A DNA stretch of 44,641 bases. Origin: Bacteroidaceae bacterium. Lineage in GTDB: Bacteria > Bacteroidota > Bacteroidia > Bacteroidales > Bacteroidaceae. The position numbers and the translations under genes are program-made. The notes beneath the pieces were generated by a model that did not search any database, was not told the origin of the DNA, and saw nothing but the letters and a program-made list of their open reading frames with translations. Location of the stretch: NCBI GenBank assembly GCA_017649485.1, contig JAGCGS010000001.1, positions 1 through 44,641 on the forward strand, given 5' to 3'. This document shows positions 41,318 to 44,641 of the stretch, in pieces (positions within the stretch are counted from its first letter, which is position 1; the number at the start of each line of letters is the position of its first letter).

Positions 41318-44313
41318 TACAATAATTTGAGTGAGATCATAAATTCATTGTTTCCACGTTTACCACTGTCGAATCCTGATGGCGCAAACAGATGGCCATA
41401 ACCAATAGACAGTGTTGTCTTGAGATAATTCAGGATCACCAGTTCAGTGGTCAGCTGAATACCTGCGCTGTAGTACATCTTGTGTGATGTATGGGGATTC
41501 CAAGCTGAGAGTCCCGTTCCGAAGAGTGAGCACTGGATCCACGTCGGATAGCAGAACAGGGCACCGAAGTTGTTGAGTCGGATTGGACGCAGGTTGAGCT
41601 CTGCCGTTGCCTTGGCAAAGGAGTGTGCCGGGATAGCATCGGTGTTGGCACCTGGCATTGCCAAAGTCGTACGATATTGGAAGGCATTCCTGTTGTCAAC
41701 ATAGTTATTGCGGAAGCCACCGAAATAGGTATTGCCAAACACTGAATCTTCATTTCCGAAGTTGTGGCCTGCTGCCGTACGGAGCCAGAATGAGGTGTTT
41801 CTGTCAATGGGAAACAGTGTGCCAAAGTCAGCAGAAGCCTCTATAGAGGGATAGACCCGTCCACCAGCCAGATAGCCGTAGCCTTCTAAGCCTAACTCGT
41901 AGCCCTGTTCCTTCATCACACCACCCAATGAGGTGCGGGTCTTTGACCATTTTCTATAAATCGACGCAGTTTGCATTGATCTGACATCTTGCACCTCAAT
42001 TTCCTGATACAACGGCAACGCATCCATGTCGTGGTAGGTAGCCACCGAGAAGCCCCATGATTTTTCAATTGGCGAGACCATCGTGTTGGAGTAGTCGTAG
42101 GCCAACTGCACCAAGAAGCCCTTACGGCTTTTTCGCATCGGGCCGAAAAGGTCGTAGAAGTCCATATGGTTCCAGGCGGCCTTGAGGGTCCAGAAATAGT
42201 ATTTCCAGTCAAAGTCAATGTGGAATTTATTCTTCCAATCGTTGTTACTCCATGGCGAGAGACCGAGCGACAGTTTCATGCTGCTCAGTCCCACGGGGTC
42301 ATTCACGTTAAAGCGATAGCCTAACACAGGGGTCATGTGATTCCAAGCTTTGGAATCGGTAAAACCACTGATGATAGGATAGGCTCCTGCGAATTTCATC
42401 TCTTTAAAGACGTTGTAGGACGTGATGTTGTTATACACATCGCCAAAGTCTGTTTGGGGCAGTGGGTTTTTAAGCAGACCTACACTCTCCATCGCCTCCT
42501 TATTATTCTCATAGGCGAGCTGTCCGTAGAGATTTACGGCATTGGCATCTTTCACCACCTGACGCGAGAGTGTGACAGGTTGGAGGCCATCGCGCACAAA
42601 CTGAAGTGCCACCAACTGACCAGGTGCTGTCTCCAATGGTGCAAAGAGGCCGATGTCGGTATTGGTGAGCATCTCCATCTCGCGTGTCTCTAAGTTGATT
42701 TGCCAGAGGTTGGAGACACCAGTATAGTAAGAGCTACCAATCAGGTACTTGTCATCGAGAGAGAAACGGAACTGTCCTAAGTTGCTGTCTTCCCAAGTGA
42801 CTAATTCTATAGGCTTGAAGATGGCTTTGGCCAGTTCTTTGGTATTGAACAGCAGGAGCGTATGCTCACCGTTGTCTCCCTGACGGGTGAGTGACAACCA
42901 AGTGCCATCGTGACTCACATCCACATCAAAAACGCTCACACCAAATGGGAAGGCATAGATTACCTCAGGATTCTCCAAATCGCTATCCAAGCGTACAATC
43001 GACTGTGTACCGCCGTTGGAGAACAAACCGTAGAGACAGTCGTGGGTATTGTCATACACAATATTGTTGATACGCTGGAACGTCTTTTTCTTCACTACCT
43101 TCTTCTTCTGGATGTCATAGATCTCCAAGCCACGCATCTTCGCGTTGTTCGATGTATAGATGAGGCGTTGCCCCTTGCTATCAAGTGCAACATAAGCAGG
43201 GTCATAGAGCTGGATGCCGTAGATGTCGTTCAGCCTTCTCTGCTTGCCTGTCTGCAGGTCGATCTCCGTCATGTGCGCAAAGTCGCCGGGGGCGTTCATG
43301 GCGGCATAGGCCTTTTGGGTGGCAGGGTCATAGACGAGTGGTGACACCGAGCCCAGTGGTTCTTTGGTTAGTGGCTTGATTTCTGTGATGGGATATTGGC
43401 GGATGGCGGCAAGGTTCTCTTCCTGATGCTGCTTCTCGTCTTCCTTCCAGTCGTTCCATACTTTTCTGATTGATTGCCCATAGACCTTCTTGAACTGTTT
43501 GCCGAAAAAGGTGCGGCTGTCAGCCGTTCTGTTGTAGAACTGGATCATCTTCTCGTAGCCGTAGGTCTTGGTGAGGTAGTTCACAAAACGGGTACCATAG
43601 AGATAGGCGTTGGCACCCACCTGGAAGTCCATCGTAGAACCTTCCGTTTCCAGGCCTACCACTGAGTAGAGCTTGTCACCCCCGTCGATAATACTGCGGA
43701 AATACATCTCGTCATAGCCACCTAAGGCACGTCCGACACCACCGCCGAGCCAGGTTTCCATAAAACAGGCAATACCCTCGTGGTACCAACGGGGAGCATA
43801 CCAACGGGGTACGCTCAGATAGCTCCATAGGGCTGAGATGGGCTGGGAATTGTCGGTGCCCACTTTCGTACCGAAGAAGCGGCGCCAGTTCAGGTCCCTT
43901 TTGTTGTACTTGTCAGTCATTACGATGTGCGTGTACTCATGCTTGAACAACTGGCGGTATCGTTCACTCGATGGATTGATGTAATACGACATGTTCAACG
44001 GAGCCATGCCGATCTGTATAAGAGAACGCGGTAATGGCGTAGCACCGCCATTACCGTCGTCTTCCCAGTCTGTCAATAACAGCAGGGGTGCTTCTGGCCG
44101 ATAGATGGAATCAGTGGTCCATATCTGCTGATGAAGCGCTTTGCCGTTCTGGTACATACGTATCATGTGAGGGATGTAGCGCGAGAGGTTCTTATCAAAG
44201 AACACCAGCGTGGCTTCGTCCGTCTTATACTGGTAATAGGTCTGGTTCTGCCCCCTGGATATACAGGGGATCAGCAACAACAGAAGAGCAGAAATCCAGA
44301 TACGTAGGTACAT
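41317..44313 (-). CDS. Outer-membrane gluzincin peptidase with propeller and C-terminal beta-barrel
   Basis: The 998-residue exported protein (signal peptide 1-21) has three parts. An N-terminal zinc peptidase-MA-like domain carries His125-Glu126-Y-T-His129 and the distal ligand Glu179 in W-Y-H-E-G. A TolB/WD40-like propeller occupies about 300-600. A beta-rich C-terminal part (about 640-998) has the alternating pattern of an outer-membrane barrel and ends in K-L-L. The zinc ligands have correct gluzincin spacing, so activity is plausible. It lies 17 nt downstream of a hexapeptide-repeat gene and is coupled to a PrsW protease gene. Substrate and side of the membrane are unknown. Confidence 0.85.
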   Translation of the reverse strand: MYLRIWISALLLLLIPCISRGQNQTYYQYKTDEATLVFFDKNLSRYIPHMIRMYQNGKALHQQIWTTDSIYRPEAPLLLLTDWEDDGNGGATPLPRSLIQIGMAPLNMSYYINPSSERYRQLFKHEYTHIVMTDKYNKRDLNWRRFFGTKVGTDNSQPISALWSYLSVPRWYAPRWYHEGIACFMETWLGGGVGRALGGYDEMYFRSIIDGGDKLYSVVGLETEGSTMDFQVGANAYLYGTRFVNYLTKTYGYEKMIQFYNRTADSRTFFGKQFKKVYGQSIRKVWNDWKEDEKQHQEENLAAIRQYPITEIKPLTKEPLGSVSPLVYDPATQKAYAAMNAPGDFAHMTEIDLQTGKQRRLNDIYGIQLYDPAYVALDSKGQRLIYTSNNAKMRGLEIYDIQKKKVVKKKTFQRINNIVYDNTHDCLYGLFSNGGTQSIVRLDSDLENPEVIYAFPFGVSVFDVDVSHDGTWLSLTRQGDNGEHTLLLFNTKELAKAIFKPIELVTWEDSNLGQFRFSLDDKYLIGSSYYTGVSNLWQINLETREMEMLTNTDIGLFAPLETAPGQLVALQFVRDGLQPVTLSRQVVKDANAVNLYGQLAYENNKEAMESVGLLKNPLPQTDFGDVYNNITSYNVFKEMKFAGAYPIISGFTDSKAWNHMTPVLGYRFNVNDPVGLSSMKLSLGLSPWSNNDWKNKFHIDFDWKYYFWTLKAAWNHMDFYDLFGPMRKSRKGFLVQLAYDYSNTMVSPIEKSWGFSVATYHDMDALPLYQEIEVQDVRSMQTASIYRKWSKTRTSLGGVMKEQGYELGLEGYGYLAGGRVYPSIEASADFGTLFPIDRNTSFWLRTAAGHNFGNEDSVFGNTYFGGFRNNYVDNRNAFQYRTTLAMPGANTDAIPAHSFAKATAELNLRPIRLNNFGALFCYPTWIQCSLFGTGLSAWNPHTSHKMYYSAGIQLTTELVILNYLKTTLSIGYGHLFAPSGFDSGKRGNNEFMISLKLL

Positions 44314-44330
44314 AATTATTAAATTGAGTT

Positions 44331-44641
44331 TTAATTGAGGCCGCCTTTCAACTCTAACTTTGCACTGTTGCCAGCTGCTGCTGTCTGATTGATTACCTCA
44401 TTGATTCTTTGACCGAGACTGAAATTTTGGTTCTGATTCAGAACTGTTTTATTGACATTACCCATTGCTTTGTCGTAAGCATCCATAACCTTGGTGATGC
44501 TACCCATCTTCGCAATACTGTTCATCGCCTGGGTATTGCTCATCGCTTGAACATTGTTCATCGCCTGGGTATTGCTCATCGCTTGAACATTGTTCATCGC
44601 CTGGGTATTGCTCATCGCTTGAACATTGTTCATCGCCTGGG
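44331..44641 (-). CDS. Hexapeptide-repeat protein, 5' end outside window
   Basis: The frame is open to the window edge, so the N-terminus is missing; at least 102 residues are visible. The first part is a tandem repeat of M-N-N-V-Q-A / M-S-N-T-Q-A hexapeptides. It decays through M-N-S-I-A-K and M-G-S-I-T-K into a unique C-terminal region (about 60 residues, N/Q-rich, ending L-K-G-G-L-N). I do not recognise the family. The stop is 17 nt upstream of the gluzincin-barrel gene, so it is probably first in that operon. Confidence 0.7.
   Translation of the reverse strand, partial: QAMNNVQAMSNTQAMNNVQAMSNTQAMNNVQAMSNTQAMNSIAKMGSITKVMDAYDKAMGNVNKTVLNQNQNFSLGQRINEVINQTAAAGNSAKLELKGGLN
44523..44641. 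repeat. 36-bp coding tandem repeat
   Basis: Three exact 36-bp copies (44523-44558, 44559-44594, 44595-44630) and 11 nt of a fourth run off the window. Each copy is two related 18-bp units that encode one hexapeptide each on the minus strand. Perfect identity suggests recent expansion. Confidence 0.95.

Overview
The window looks like chromosomal DNA from a Bacteroidota of the order Bacteroidales, most likely a Prevotella/Segatella-type gut or oral anaerobe. The evidence is the TTTG / TAnnTTTG promoter style, many SpII-type lipoproteins, the protein families present (BF3164-like propeller, C10 peptidase, LptD with OstA domain, ammonia-dependent AsnA, B12-dependent ribonucleotide reductase, lysS-gpsA-pgi order), and the scarcity of Shine-Dalgarno sites. 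No rRNA genes, insertion-sequence transposase, integrase or CRISPR array is visible. One tRNA (Arg, anticodon CCG) is present.

Layout. (1) 1-5.9 kb is an accessory, AT-rich mosaic. It holds an N-terminally incomplete beta-propeller gene, a decayed 43-codon signal-peptidase (lepB) fragment, a decayed propeller C-terminus, a secreted C10 (streptopain-type) cysteine protease, a lipoprotein serpin, a full lepB and a response-regulator-like gene whose receiver domain is cut in half. The end of the propeller plus the start of lepB occurs twice and brackets the protease-serpin pair. A ~490-bp non-coding block with 13-bp terminal inverted repeats and many hairpins follows. (2) 5.9-27 kb is mostly housekeeping: a small helical lipoprotein, mtaB-acyltransferase-GT2, folB/malQ, nrdJ/dnaA, mlaD-like/amidase, an HD hydrolase, lptD, ung with tRNA-Arg, and asnA. 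It ends with a lyase-GH88 fusion enzyme. (3) 27-34.2 kb holds HAD-pgi-gpsA-lysS on the minus strand, then MATE and a cytidylate-kinase-like gene on the plus strand. (4) 34.2-40 kb is accessory: an orphan Vsr endonuclease, and a minus-strand operon of three exported proteins (feruloyl-esterase-like hydrolase, lipoprotein arginine deiminase, DUF3237). The operon is divergent from a large secreted tannase-like protein. (5) 40-44.6 kb has a cluster of related stem-loops with a 71-bp tandem repeat. It is followed by a minus-strand operon of a hexapeptide-repeat protein, a gluzincin/propeller/beta-barrel outer-membrane protein and a PrsW-type intramembrane protease.

The parts most likely to be undescribed are the protease-serpin insertion in a collapsed propeller-lepB array, the repeat-protein / surface gluzincin-barrel / PrsW operon at the right end, and the exported arginine deiminase operon. 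Function in all three is inferred from motifs and gene order; no database search was run.
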